DNA from: BD2-11 sp965221785
GTDB taxonomy: Bacteria; Gemmatimonadota; Gemmatimonadetes; Longimicrobiales; Gaopeijiaceae
Assembly: GCA_965221785.1 (NCBI GenBank)
Contig: CBDCSR010000003.1
Location: 1,426,001 to 1,490,000 of the forward strand
Direction: 5' to 3'
Length of the DNA: 64,000 nucleotides
Below the pieces are notes generated by a model. The model ran no database searches, was not told the origin of the DNA, and worked only from the letters and a program-made list of their open reading frames with translations. Positions within the stretch are counted from its first letter, which is position 1. Each line of letters opens with the position of its first letter. Below, in pieces: positions 45,545-54,600 of this stretch. The position numbers and the translations under genes are program-made.

Positions 45545-46909
45545 ATGAACCGAAGGCACTTTACACGGCTCGGCGCTGTCGCCCTTGGTGGACTCGCGCT
45601 GCCCCCGGGGGTGGGGGGCTTGTCCCGCGTGACGCGCAATCCTGCGCACTGGTCGCGCTCCTCGCCGGGGCAGGAGTTCCGGGTAGACGAAACCCGTCTG
45701 ATCGAGCGCATGCGCGCGCTCGAGGCCTTTGGTCGCAACGCGGCGGGCGGAATCGACCGGGTGGCCTTCAGCGACGCGAACATCGAGGCGCTCGACTGGG
45801 TAGCGGGCCATCTGGGCGCGGCCGGCTTCCAGGTCGGCATCGACCTGGCGGGCAACCTGATCGCGCGCAAGGCGGGCCGGGACGGGTCGCTCCCGCCGCT
45901 GATGTTCGGCTCGCACATCGACTCGGTTCCCGGGGGCGGCAATTACGATGGACAGGTCGGCTCGATGGCGGCCCTGGAGGCCGCGGCCCGGCTTGCCGAG
46001 GCGGGTCACCGCACCCGCCATCCCCTCGAAGTGGCGATTTTCTCGAACGAGGAAGGGGGCAAGACCGGCAGCCGCATCCTCGCCGGAGAGTTCCTGCCGT
46101 TCGAAGTCGACGTCCAGACCGCCTCGGGCTACACCATCGGGGAAGGCCTGCGGCGCCTGGGCGGCGACCCGGACCGACTCGTGGACGCCCGCCGCGAGCC
46201 CGGCTCCATTGCCGCCTTCCTCGAGCTGCACATCGAGCAGGGCGCGGTCATGGAGACCGACGACATCGACATCGGGGTGGTGGAGGGCATCGTCGGCATC
46301 ATGCGCTGGAACGTGGCCGTGGAGGGTATGACCAACCACGCCGGCACCACCCCCATGGACCGGCGTCAGGATGCGATGGTCGGGGCCGCGCGCTTCATCG
46401 ACATGGTGCATCGCACCGCGCGCGGGATGCCCGGCAGGCAGGTGGCCACGGTGGGACGGCTGGCCGCGGAGCCGGGCGTCCCGAACGTGATCCCCGGGCG
46501 TGTGGTTCTCTCGCTCGAGATCCGCGATCTGTCGATGGAGGGCATCGAGCGCGTCTTCGAGGCGGTGCGCGCGCGAAGCGATCGAATCGCGCGCGACGCA
46601 GGCGTGACCTTCGCCTTCCAGCGCTTCTACACCAGCCGCGCCGCTCCCACCGACCCGCGCCTCCGCGACCTCTTCGCGGCCTCCGCGCGCGATCTCGGCC
46701 TGGTATCGCGCCGCATGCCCTCGGGTGCGGGGCACGACGCCCAGAGCATCGCCCTGCTCGCCCCCGTGGGGATGATCTTCGTGCCCTCCATCGGGGGGAT
46801 CAGCCACTCTCCGGAGGAGCGCACCGAGGACTCCGACATCGTCAACGGCGCCAACGTGCTGCTCCGGACGCTGCTCGCGCTCGACGAAAGGGGTCTCACG
46901 GGGGATTGA
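45545..46909 (+). CDS. M20-family Zn-dependent amidohydrolase (N-carbamoyl-L-amino-acid hydrolase/allantoate amidohydrolase type), Tat-exported
   Basis: A 454-residue protein. The N-terminus NRRHFTRLGAVALGGLALP is a twin-arginine signal. The catalytic core has the dinuclear site: His124 (GSHIDSVP), Asp135 (NYDG), Glu169-Glu170 (NEEGG), HIEQG and, near the end, SHSPEE; the lid domain has GMTNHAGTTPMDRRQDA. This set separates the carbamoylase/allantoate/beta-ureidopropionase group from peptidases of the same clan. Members remove a carbamoyl or ureido group from amino-acid-like substrates and are usually cytoplasmic, so export is unusual. It is monocistronic as far as visible; the substrate cannot be decided from sequence. 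Confidence 0.85.
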   Translation: MNRRHFTRLGAVALGGLALPPGVGGLSRVTRNPAHWSRSSPGQEFRVDETRLIERMRALEAFGRNAAGGIDRVAFSDANIEALDWVAGHLGAAGFQVGIDLAGNLIARKAGRDGSLPPLMFGSHIDSVPGGGNYDGQVGSMAALEAAARLAEAGHRTRHPLEVAIFSNEEGGKTGSRILAGEFLPFEVDVQTASGYTIGEGLRRLGGDPDRLVDARREPGSIAAFLELHIEQGAVMETDDIDIGVVEGIVGIMRWNVAVEGMTNHAGTTPMDRRQDAMVGAARFIDMVHRTARGMPGRQVATVGRLAAEPGVPNVIPGRVVLSLEIRDLSMEGIERVFEAVRARSDRIARDAGVTFAFQRFYTSRAAPTDPRLRDLFAASARDLGLVSRRMPSGAGHDAQSIALLAPVGMIFVPSIGGISHSPEERTEDSDIVNGANVLLRTLLALDERGLTGD

Positions 46910-46984
46910 TGCGACGAGAGGGATCGGATGCGACGGAGAGGGCTTGATGCGAGGGAGGAGGGCGGTGATTCCCGATACCGGTTG

Positions 46985-47029
46985 TACTGGTGTATACTGA
47001 CATCTACTGGTGACTATCGCCGCGGCAGT
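46985..47029. promoter_or_regulatory. Phased TACTG repeats, possible regulator-binding site
   Basis: TACTG occurs at 46985, 46995 and 47005, exactly one helical turn apart; two of the copies extend to TACTGGTG. An inverted copy, CAGTA, lies at 47025, again in phase. The stretch around 46983-47010 is AT-richer than its surroundings. It lies in the gap before the plug-like gene at 47172. No standard -35/-10 pair fits well, so this is a suggestion only. Confidence 0.35.
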
Positions 47030-47171
47030 AACAGGAGCGACATCGCAGGAGACAGCGGGAGCGACTCGCGGGAGTAGCGGGAGCACTTCGGGTGGCGTAG
47101 TAGTAAGAGAGGAGTGCGCTACCGCCTCTTGGCGCGGATCCGTCCACGCACTTCCAGGCAAAGGCAACGTC

Positions 47172-47978
47172 ATGCAAGGATGCATCGCCAACCCGAGAAC
47201 TTCCCGGCGGGCCGTCCAGCTGGTCCTCGCCGCCGCGCTTTTTCTCCCCGGCTCCGTGTCCGCGCAGGAGGTCGAGTCCGAGGACGCGCGGGTGACCATC
47301 ATGGGCGTCGTCTACGACGTCGTGACCGGGACCGCCATTCCGACGGCCGCCGTCTCGCTCGAGAACGGCCGCCGGGGAGTGCTGACGGACGACCAGGGCA
47401 TCTTCCGGCTGGAGGATGTCGAAGCGGGGCCCCAGCTGCTCGTGGTCACCCAGTTCGGGTACCAGAAGAGGGCGGTTGCCGCCACCGTCACCCCCGAGTC
47501 GAGCGGAATGATGCAGGTGGCGCTCACGCCCCGGCCCATCATGCTCGCCGGCGTGACCGCTACGGTCGAGAATGTCACCGAGATGGAAGCCCGCCTGCGC
47601 TTCCGCCGGAGGGCCGCCGGTTTTTCGACCCAGGCCTACGACCGGCAGGAGCTGTTTCGCGCAATGAGCGGAACCCCGCTCGACTTCCTGAACCAGCGTA
47701 CCATGGTGCGCGTCGTGACCTGTCCCCCCGGGGCACTGAGCAGCCGGTGCGTGTATCGGCGTGGATTCGCCATCGAGCCGTGGGTCTACGTGGACGAGGC
47801 GCTCGCGTGGGGAGGGCTCGACGAGCTGGAGACCTATGCGGTCTCGGACATCTATCTGATGGAAGTCTTTTCCTGGGGCACCGAAATCCGGATCTACACC
47901 AATCAGTTCATGGAGCAGATGGCCCGCAGGCCGATCATGCCGATTCCCCTCAACCTCTGGACCCGGCCGGTGCGATAG
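47172..47978 (+). CDS. Secreted protein with carboxypeptidase-regulatory-like and plug-like domains, no barrel
   Basis: A 268-residue protein from ATG 47172, with signal peptide RRAVQLVLAAALFLPGSVSAQ. Residues of about 40-120 form a carboxypeptidase-regulatory-like beta sandwich (IMGVVYDVVTGTAIPTAAVSLE, GIFRLEDVEAGPQLLVVTQFGYQ). The remainder, PLDFLNQRTMVRVV, PWVYVDEALAWGGLDELETY, DIYLMEVFSWGTEIRIYTNQFM, keeps the strand order of a TonB-receptor plug but the protein ends there. So it looks like a SusC N-terminal half without the barrel. Two cysteines flank a loop before the plug strand. An in-frame GTG at 47010 would add a low-complexity leader and hide the signal peptide. Function unknown. 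Confidence 0.65.
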   Translation: MQGCIANPRTSRRAVQLVLAAALFLPGSVSAQEVESEDARVTIMGVVYDVVTGTAIPTAAVSLENGRRGVLTDDQGIFRLEDVEAGPQLLVVTQFGYQKRAVAATVTPESSGMMQVALTPRPIMLAGVTATVENVTEMEARLRFRRRAAGFSTQAYDRQELFRAMSGTPLDFLNQRTMVRVVTCPPGALSSRCVYRRGFAIEPWVYVDEALAWGGLDELETYAVSDIYLMEVFSWGTEIRIYTNQFMEQMARRPIMPIPLNLWTRPVR

Positions 47979-48101
47979 AGCCCCCGGCACGGAGACACCA
48001 CCGCGGCGATTGCCGAGAGCCGCGGGTTCACGCCGAGACGAGAAGCCCGAAGCGATACCGTGAGTCCATTCATCAGATGTCCATCCAGATGTGAGGTGCG
48101 T

Positions 48102-49385
48102 ATGTACGGAGCCAGGAATCAGATGCGTGCGGTGGCGATTCCGGCCGCCCTGTTGTCCCTGAGCCTGGGGGCGTCCGCGTGTGCGGAGGCGCCGGAGGCC
48201 GGGAGCTCGGACGCAATCGTCTTCGGGGGCGCGCGCGTGATCGTCGGCGACGGGGGCGTGATCGAGGATGCGGTCTTCGTCGTGGAGGACGGCCGCTTTA
48301 CGGCGGTCGGCGCGGCGGGAGAGGTGGAGGAGCCTGCCGGGGCCGCCCACATGGATCTCGGCGGCAAGACGGTGATGCCGGCGATCGTGAACGCCCACAT
48401 CCACCTGGCGTCCGACCGCGAAACGCGCACCGACCAGGTGCAGCACTACGCGTACTACGGCCAGTCGATGGTGGTGAGCCTGGGGACGGACACCGGTGAC
48501 ATTCCCTTCGAGATGCGCGGGGAGATGGTGCCCGACGGCGCCCGCTCGCAGAGCGCCGGGCGGGGCATCACCACTCCCGAGCCCGGCCGCACGGAGGTGC
48601 CGCACTGGGTCACCAGCGCGGAGGAGGCGCGCGCGGCGGTGCGGGAGCTGGCCGCCGACCAGGTGGATATCGTGAAGATCTGGGTGGATGATCGGAGCGG
48701 CCAGTACGAGCGGCTCTCCAGCGAGCTGTACGGGGCCGTGATCGACGAGGCGCACGCCAACGGCCTGCGCGTGACCGCCCACGTCTTCACGCTCGAAGAC
48801 GCGAAGGGGCTGCTGCGGGCCGGCGTGGACGCGTTCGCCCACGGCATTCGCGACATGGACGTCGACGACGAGTTGGTGGCTCTCTGGCAGGAGCGTCCGA
48901 ACGTGGTGCTGGTCCCCAACCTGCCCGCGCCCGGGGTGGCGGAGGACATGGACTGGCTGGCGGGCTCGGTGCCGGCGGCCCAGGTCGAGCTGATGCAGAC
49001 CAACTCGTTCGACCGGCCGGAGCTCCAGGACTTCTTCGGCATCCAGGCACGCAACCTCAACCGCCTCAGCCAGGAGGGCATCACCATCTCCTTCGGCACC
49101 GACGGCAGTTCGCCCTGGGCCGCGCACCAGGAGATGGCCGACATGGTGCGGAGCGGGATGAGCCCGGCCGACGTCCTCGTGGCCGCCACCAGCACCTCGG
49201 CTGAATTCGTCGGCGCCGACGACCTGGGGACGGTGGCGGCGGGCAAGAGCGCCGACTTCATCGTGCTCGACGCCAATCCGCTCGACGACATCGCCAACAC
49301 GCGCATGATCGACGCGGTGTACCTGCGCGGCGCGGCGATGGACCGCGACGGGCTGGGCGCGCGCTTCCGGGGGACGGGTCAGTAG
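48102..49385 (+). CDS. Secreted metal-dependent amidohydrolase (imidazolonepropionase-like)
   Basis: A 427-residue protein of the amidohydrolase superfamily. The N-terminus has a signal peptide with a lipobox-like end (AALLSLSLGASAC). The first metal site is His99 and His101 (NAHIHLAS); VDIVKIWVDD supplies the lysine position, TAHVFT and FAHGIRD two histidines, and ISFGTDGSSP the catalytic aspartate. SADFIVLDANPLDDI is the usual C-terminal beta-sandwich return. GAGG 5 bases before ATG 48102 selects that start; ATG 48123 is an alternative. Related secreted enzymes hydrolyse cyclic amides or dipeptides. With the M20 enzyme nearby, a shared role in periplasmic amide-bond breakdown is possible but unproven. 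Confidence 0.82.
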   Translation: MYGARNQMRAVAIPAALLSLSLGASACAEAPEAGSSDAIVFGGARVIVGDGGVIEDAVFVVEDGRFTAVGAAGEVEEPAGAAHMDLGGKTVMPAIVNAHIHLASDRETRTDQVQHYAYYGQSMVVSLGTDTGDIPFEMRGEMVPDGARSQSAGRGITTPEPGRTEVPHWVTSAEEARAAVRELAADQVDIVKIWVDDRSGQYERLSSELYGAVIDEAHANGLRVTAHVFTLEDAKGLLRAGVDAFAHGIRDMDVDDELVALWQERPNVVLVPNLPAPGVAEDMDWLAGSVPAAQVELMQTNSFDRPELQDFFGIQARNLNRLSQEGITISFGTDGSSPWAAHQEMADMVRSGMSPADVLVAATSTSAEFVGADDLGTVAAGKSADFIVLDANPLDDIANTRMIDAVYLRGAAMDRDGLGARFRGTGQ

Positions 49386-49510
49386 CGACCGACTTCGAAG
49401 GGGCCTGTTCGCTCCTCGCGGGGGCGCTCTCCGGCGGAACCCGGCGCGAGATTCTGCGTGCCTGCTCGCCGGACGGTGGCGCGAAGGGACTCGAACGGCT
49501 GCGCGGCGGT

Positions 49511-50743
49511 ATGCGTGCACACGTATTCCGGGGGCGTTTCGCTCCGCTTGTGCTGGACGGCCTCGTGCGCGATTTCGACCTGCGCACCCGCGAGGAGGGA
49601 TTCCACGTCCTGCACTCGTGGAACCATCTGGAGCATCACTTTACCCGCGAGAACACCCCGGTGCTCATGCTCGACCGCTTCGCGAAGGAGTGGTCGGCGT
49701 CGCGCGCCACGCCGCGCGTCCAGGCGCTGCTGCTGGACCACTACTTCTTCTATGTGCTGGCGCTGATGGTCATGCGGGCATGGGACGAAGGCGATCCGAA
49801 CCGCAACCTGGACCGCGTCACCGGGCTGCTCCGCCATCTGCAGGGCCCTCACGGGAGCGGACACCAGTTCGTCGCGCGCGCCGAGACCCTGCTGCTTATG
49901 GCCATCTCCCATTTCCACCCGGACGAGCGCGCCTATCCCCGGCTGCTGGAGAGGATCCGCACCCTGGACCGCGCGCACCGGGTGCATTTCGCGCTGGCCG
50001 AGGCGGCGATCCTGGGAAGCCACCTGCGGTGGGGGTTCGCGGTGCTCTACCGGCGCGACCTGGGGCGCATGCGGAGCGATAACGTGGGCGACTACCCGTG
50101 GCTGCTTTTCTCGGTCGCGACCCTGATGGAGGAATACGTGCGGCTGCGCGAGGAGGGGGCGGATCGGCGCACCCGCGTGCTCGAGGGTCTCATCGACGGC
50201 CTGACCCCGGACCCCTGGGCCTTCACGGGCGCGCCCCCGAAGGCCCTTCGGCCCTACGAAGAGGAGCATTCGGGCTTCCGCGACGCGTTCGCGGAGCACC
50301 GGGACGACCTGCTGGAGGAGTTCGAGCGGCTGCGCCCCGGCCGGGAGGCGTACTCGCCGCTGTCGTACCACTGCAACTTCCCCCACAACGCCATCATGGC
50401 CAAGGTCTCGATCCAGCTCGCCGACGAGAACGCCCCTAACCTGCCGATGGACGCCATGTTCTCGCGCGCGGAGCCCTGGCGGCCTGCCGACCAGGGGTCG
50501 CCGGTCGCGGGCGTGCCTGACGCCGAAGCGGCAGCAATGCCCGGGGACGAGTCGGATGCCGCCCGGGCTGCGGCGTTCATGTCCGCAGACCACCCCGAGG
50601 CCCTAGCGCGCTACCTGATGGCGTACTCCGGGGCGAGCCCGGAGCGGCTGGGACGGCGCGGGGCGCGGCTCATCATCTACGACCCCAACGTGGGGCTCAG
50701 GTACTACAAGATGGCACTGCAGGCGCTGCGTTCCGGGAGTTGA
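49511..50743 (+). CDS. Hypothetical protein, soluble, unknown family
   Basis: A 410-residue protein with no signal peptide or membrane span. It is rich in His, Trp and aromatic-acidic clusters (FHVLHSWNHLEHHFTRENTPVLML cut into short helices, LLLDHYFFYVLALMVMRAW, HGSGHQFVARAETLLLMAISHFHP), suggesting an all-helical repeat or alpha/alpha-type fold with several histidines that could bind metal. I recognise no family. The frame is open upstream to 49385 and beyond but has no ATG, GTG or TTG before 49511, and no ribosome site is evident, so the N-terminus is uncertain. It follows the amidohydrolase by 125 bases on the same strand. Confidence 0.55.
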   Translation: MRAHVFRGRFAPLVLDGLVRDFDLRTREEGFHVLHSWNHLEHHFTRENTPVLMLDRFAKEWSASRATPRVQALLLDHYFFYVLALMVMRAWDEGDPNRNLDRVTGLLRHLQGPHGSGHQFVARAETLLLMAISHFHPDERAYPRLLERIRTLDRAHRVHFALAEAAILGSHLRWGFAVLYRRDLGRMRSDNVGDYPWLLFSVATLMEEYVRLREEGADRRTRVLEGLIDGLTPDPWAFTGAPPKALRPYEEEHSGFRDAFAEHRDDLLEEFERLRPGREAYSPLSYHCNFPHNAIMAKVSIQLADENAPNLPMDAMFSRAEPWRPADQGSPVAGVPDAEAAAMPGDESDAARAAAFMSADHPEALARYLMAYSGASPERLGRRGARLIIYDPNVGLRYYKMALQALRSGS

Positions 50744-50842
50744 CAGCAGAGGGGCGATGCGCCTACCGGTCACGGGTGCCCGCGACCCGTTGTCTCATCA
50801 TGAAGTCGTGTTGTCGGGAAGCGGAGAAGACCCGGAGGCCGC

Positions 50843-51391
50843 ATGCCGTATTCATCCCGCCTTGCCCGAGCCTGCCCGGTCCTCGTGGCGGCTGTCGCCC
50901 TCATGACCGGCTGCGGCCTTCTGCCGGCGATGAGTTCCGGCCCGCCCGGCGCCGGGGCCGACCCTGCCGGTAGCGACGCCACCCGCGGAAATGAGGCCGG
51001 CGACCAGGTGGGTGTCGGCTACGGCACCCAGGATCGCGGTGAACTGACCGGCGCCGTGTCCTCGGTGCGTGCCGAGGATGTCGGCAGGGAAGTGACGAGC
51101 ATCCTGGACCTCATCGAAGGCCGGCTGCCCGGGGTGACGGTGCGGCGCCTGGGAAACGGCGACGTCTCGATCCGGGTTCGCGGAGCACCCTCGTTCATGG
51201 GAGGCGGAGAGCCGCTCTTCGTGATCGACGGCCGGACCATCATGGCCCCCGTCGGTTCGGCTCTGATGGCCATCAACCCGAAGGACGTCGTGCGCATCGA
51301 CGTCCTCAAGGACGCCGGGGCTACGGCGATCTACGGAAGCCGCGGCGGGAACGGGGTGATTCTGATCACGACGAGGCGGGCACCCGGGTAG
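50843..51391 (+). CDS. Lipoprotein consisting of a stand-alone SusC-type TonB plug domain
   Basis: A 182-residue protein with lipobox VALMTGC. The rest is an almost complete SusC plug: VGVGYGTQDRGELTGAVSSV (TonB-box region and first strand), ILDLIEGRLPGVTV, VSIRVRGAPSFMGGGEPLFVIDG and VVRIDVLKDAGATAIYGSRGGNGVILITT. It then stops at the point where a receptor would begin its barrel. The plug resembles that of the SusC gene 250 bases downstream in the same orientation (shared VGYGTQ-x-R-x-x-x-TGAVSSV and AIYGSRG-x-NGVILITT), so it may be a copied fragment that gained a lipoprotein signal. The start is the ATG that begins the signal peptide. Confidence 0.8.
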   Translation: MPYSSRLARACPVLVAAVALMTGCGLLPAMSSGPPGAGADPAGSDATRGNEAGDQVGVGYGTQDRGELTGAVSSVRAEDVGREVTSILDLIEGRLPGVTVRRLGNGDVSIRVRGAPSFMGGGEPLFVIDGRTIMAPVGSALMAINPKDVVRIDVLKDAGATAIYGSRGGNGVILITTRRAPG

Positions 51392-51639
51392 GAGCCTGCC
51401 GCCTCACCGGGTTCATCAACCGCCATCCAGCCGCCCCGCGGGCCATCCTCCGACCGGGGCATCGTGGGCCGCGTTGCGGCGTTCCCGGGCGACCCCTTGC
51501 TGGTGCGTTTCTTGCCATCGTGCAATACGTTCTCATGGACGCCGCGACTGCCGGTCTGCGCGTGCCGTCTCCCCTTGTTGGGCTGCGCGTGCCAGTTCCC
51601 GCCGCGGCCCGTGCAACTCCCATCCCCCCTGGAGGCACT

Positions 51640-54600
51640 ATGCGAAAACACCTACGAATCTCGATCGGTCTGCTCGCCGGCGTGGTTGCGATGGCGCCGC
51701 CGCTGCAGGCGCAGGTCACCGGCGCCGTCACCTCCGCCGAGTCGGGCGAACCGCTCGCCACGGTGCAGGTGTCCATCGAAGGAACGGGCATCGGGGGCCT
51801 CACGAACGAAGAAGGCCGCTACCTCCTGATCAACGTCCCCGCAGGGCCGCAGGTCGTCCTCTTCCAGTACCTCGGCTTCGAGACCGAACGCCGGGAGATT
51901 ACAGTCACGGAGGGAGAGGCGGTGGTCCAGGACGTGGCGATGACCGGGACCGTGCTCGGCCTGGACGAGCTGGTGGTCGTCGGGTACGGGACCCAGCTGC
52001 GCAGGGAAGTCACCGGAGCCGTGAGTTCGGTGCCGGGCGTCGAGATCGCCCAGGCCGCGGTGACGCCCAACCTGCAGACCGTGCTCCAGGGGCGGCTGGC
52101 CGGGGTCAACGTGGCGGAGTCGTCCGGGGAGCCGGGATCGGCTCCGCAGGTCCTGGTCCGGGGCCGCGGCTCGATCTCGGCGGGCACCGAGCCCCTGTAC
52201 GTCATCGACGGCGTGCCGTACTCGATGAACCTGGCCATCGAGGGCGAGGTGAGTCTGCAGCGGGCGAGCTTCGGCGTCGTGCGAGCCAACCCGCTGGCCA
52301 ACCTCAACCCCAACGACATCGAGAACATCGAGGTCCTGAAGGATGCCGCGGCCGCGGCCATCTACGGCTCGCGCGGCTCCAACGGCGTCATCCTGATCAC
52401 GACCAAGCGGGGGGAGCGGGGCGCGCCGCCGCAAGTGAGTTTCCGGGCCTACGGCGGAATGCAGACGGCGTTCAACCGGCCACGCATGATGAATGCCGCG
52501 GAGAACATCCAGTACGTGAAGGATGCCCGCAACAACGCCTACCTCCAGGGCCGGGATCCCATGAACCCGGCGAGCCCCAGCTACAACCCGAGCTACAATC
52601 CGGACAACAACGCCGGCCGCAGCGAGAACGGAGCGAGCGGATCGCAGCTGATCCCGGAGGCCTATGTGAACTGGGACGGGACCGACAGCGACTGGATCGG
52701 CGCCGTCCTGGACGATGCGGTCCTGCAGAACTATGACGCCTCGGTCAGGGGAGGCTCGGAGAACCTCGCGTACTTCGTCTCCGGGTCCTACATGGACCAG
52801 TCGGGCGTCATCAAGGGCTCGAGCTTCCAGCGGCTCGCGCTGCGGGCCAATCTGACCCTGGATCCCAGCGACCGGCTCCAGTTGGCCGTGGATATCAACT
52901 CGGCCTACGCCGACCACGACCGCAAGGCTGCCCACGCGCCGTACTTCGGCAGGCCGCCGGGCCTCATCTATTCGGCGATGGTGTCGTCTCCCCTCGCCCG
53001 CATCTATGACAGCGACGGCAACTACCTGCAGCGGGGCGAGAACAGCATCAACGCGCTGGGCAACGGGATGACCAGCACCAATCACGCTCTGGCCGCCCGT
53101 GACTACATCGACGACCACCTGCAGACGGGGCGCGTGTTCGGAAGCGTGTCCGCGGATCTGGATGTGAGCGACAACCTGCGCTACCGGGCGCTCTTCGGCT
53201 ACGACTACGACACCAGCAACCGGCACTTCTACCAGGGTACGCGCCTGCAGTACCGGGGAAGGAACGTTCCCGACCCGTACTCCCAGGCCCTCTCGGGACA
53301 CAGCCGCAACTGGCTGCTCGAGAACACCCTGAACTACAACACGGTGTCCGGCCCGCACAGCTTCAATGTGCTGGGCGGGTACACCGCCGAGCGGCAGTTC
53401 GACGGGAACCAGGACGTGATCGCTCGCAACTTCCCGGACGACCAGGTCACGACCATCAATGGCGGCGAGATCACGGGAGGAGGCCAGGAGCAGTCGGAAT
53501 GGTCCCTGGTTTCGGCGCTGGGCCGGGTCAACTACACGCTGCTCAGCCGGTACCTGGCGACCGCAACCTTCCGCGCGGACCGCTCGTCACGCTTCGGATG
53601 GGGCAACCAGACCGGCTACTTCCCGTCGCTGTCGCTCGGATGGCAGATGACCGAGGAGCCGTTCATGCGCGGGAGCACGCTCTTCAGCCAGCTCAAGCCG
53701 CGCGTCAGCTACGGCGTCACCGGGAACTTCCAGATCCCGAACTACGGCTCCATCGGCCTGGTGGGGCGCCAGCCGTACGTGCTGGGTGACGCGGTGGTCG
53801 CCGGCGCCACGCCGCGGACGCTGGGCAACCGGGAGCTCACCTGGGAGACCACCCGGCAGCTCAACGTGGGCGTGGACTTCGGGATCATGGCCGACCGCAT
53901 CTACGGTGCCTTCGACTACTACGTCTCGAACACCGAGGATCTGCTCCTGAACGTGAACGTGCCCTCGTCCACGGGCTTCGCCACCGTCCTGACCAACATC
54001 GGCGAGGTGCGCAACAGCGGCTTCGAGGCGCAGATCACCTCTCGCAACCTGGTCGGAGGCTTCCAGTGGTCCACCGACGTGAGCGTGGGCATGAACTCCA
54101 ACGAGGTGGTGAAGCTGGGAGCGGAGGGAGACCCGATCCTGGCCGCGGGCGTCGCTGGCGTGCGCCACATCACCCAGGTCGGGGGCGAGATCGGCGCCTA
54201 CTACGGGTACGTGCACGACGGCATCTACCAGAGCGAGGCGGACATCGCCTCGAGCCCCACCGACTCGCGCAACGTCACGCCCGGGGACATCAAGTGGAAG
54301 GACGTCAACGGCGACGGGAAGATCACCGCCGACGACCGCACCGAGCTGGGCAGCTACAATCCCGACATGACGTGGGGTCTGTTCAACCGCTTCGCCGTGG
54401 GAGACCTGGAGTTGAGCGTCTTCTTCCAGGGCGTGGTCGGACGCGAGGTCCTGAATCTCACCCGGCGGCACTTGACGGCGCAGGGCAACTTCAACGGCTA
54501 CGGCAACCTGGTGGGCAACTACTGGAGGTCGCCGGAGGAACCGGGCAACGGCTGGGACCACAAGCCCGACCGCCAGGACCACGGCGGGAACACCAGGCCG

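Noticed and set aside
47034..47083. Five GGAG-containing repeats resembling ribosome sites
   Set aside because: No start codons follow at useful distances; they are imperfect and most likely low-complexity purine-rich DNA in the leader of the 47172 gene.
47004..49520. Minus-strand open frame of 838 codons opposite the plug-like gene and the amidohydrolase
   Set aside because: Its product is a shadow of real plus-strand genes, with no domain, start context or signal.
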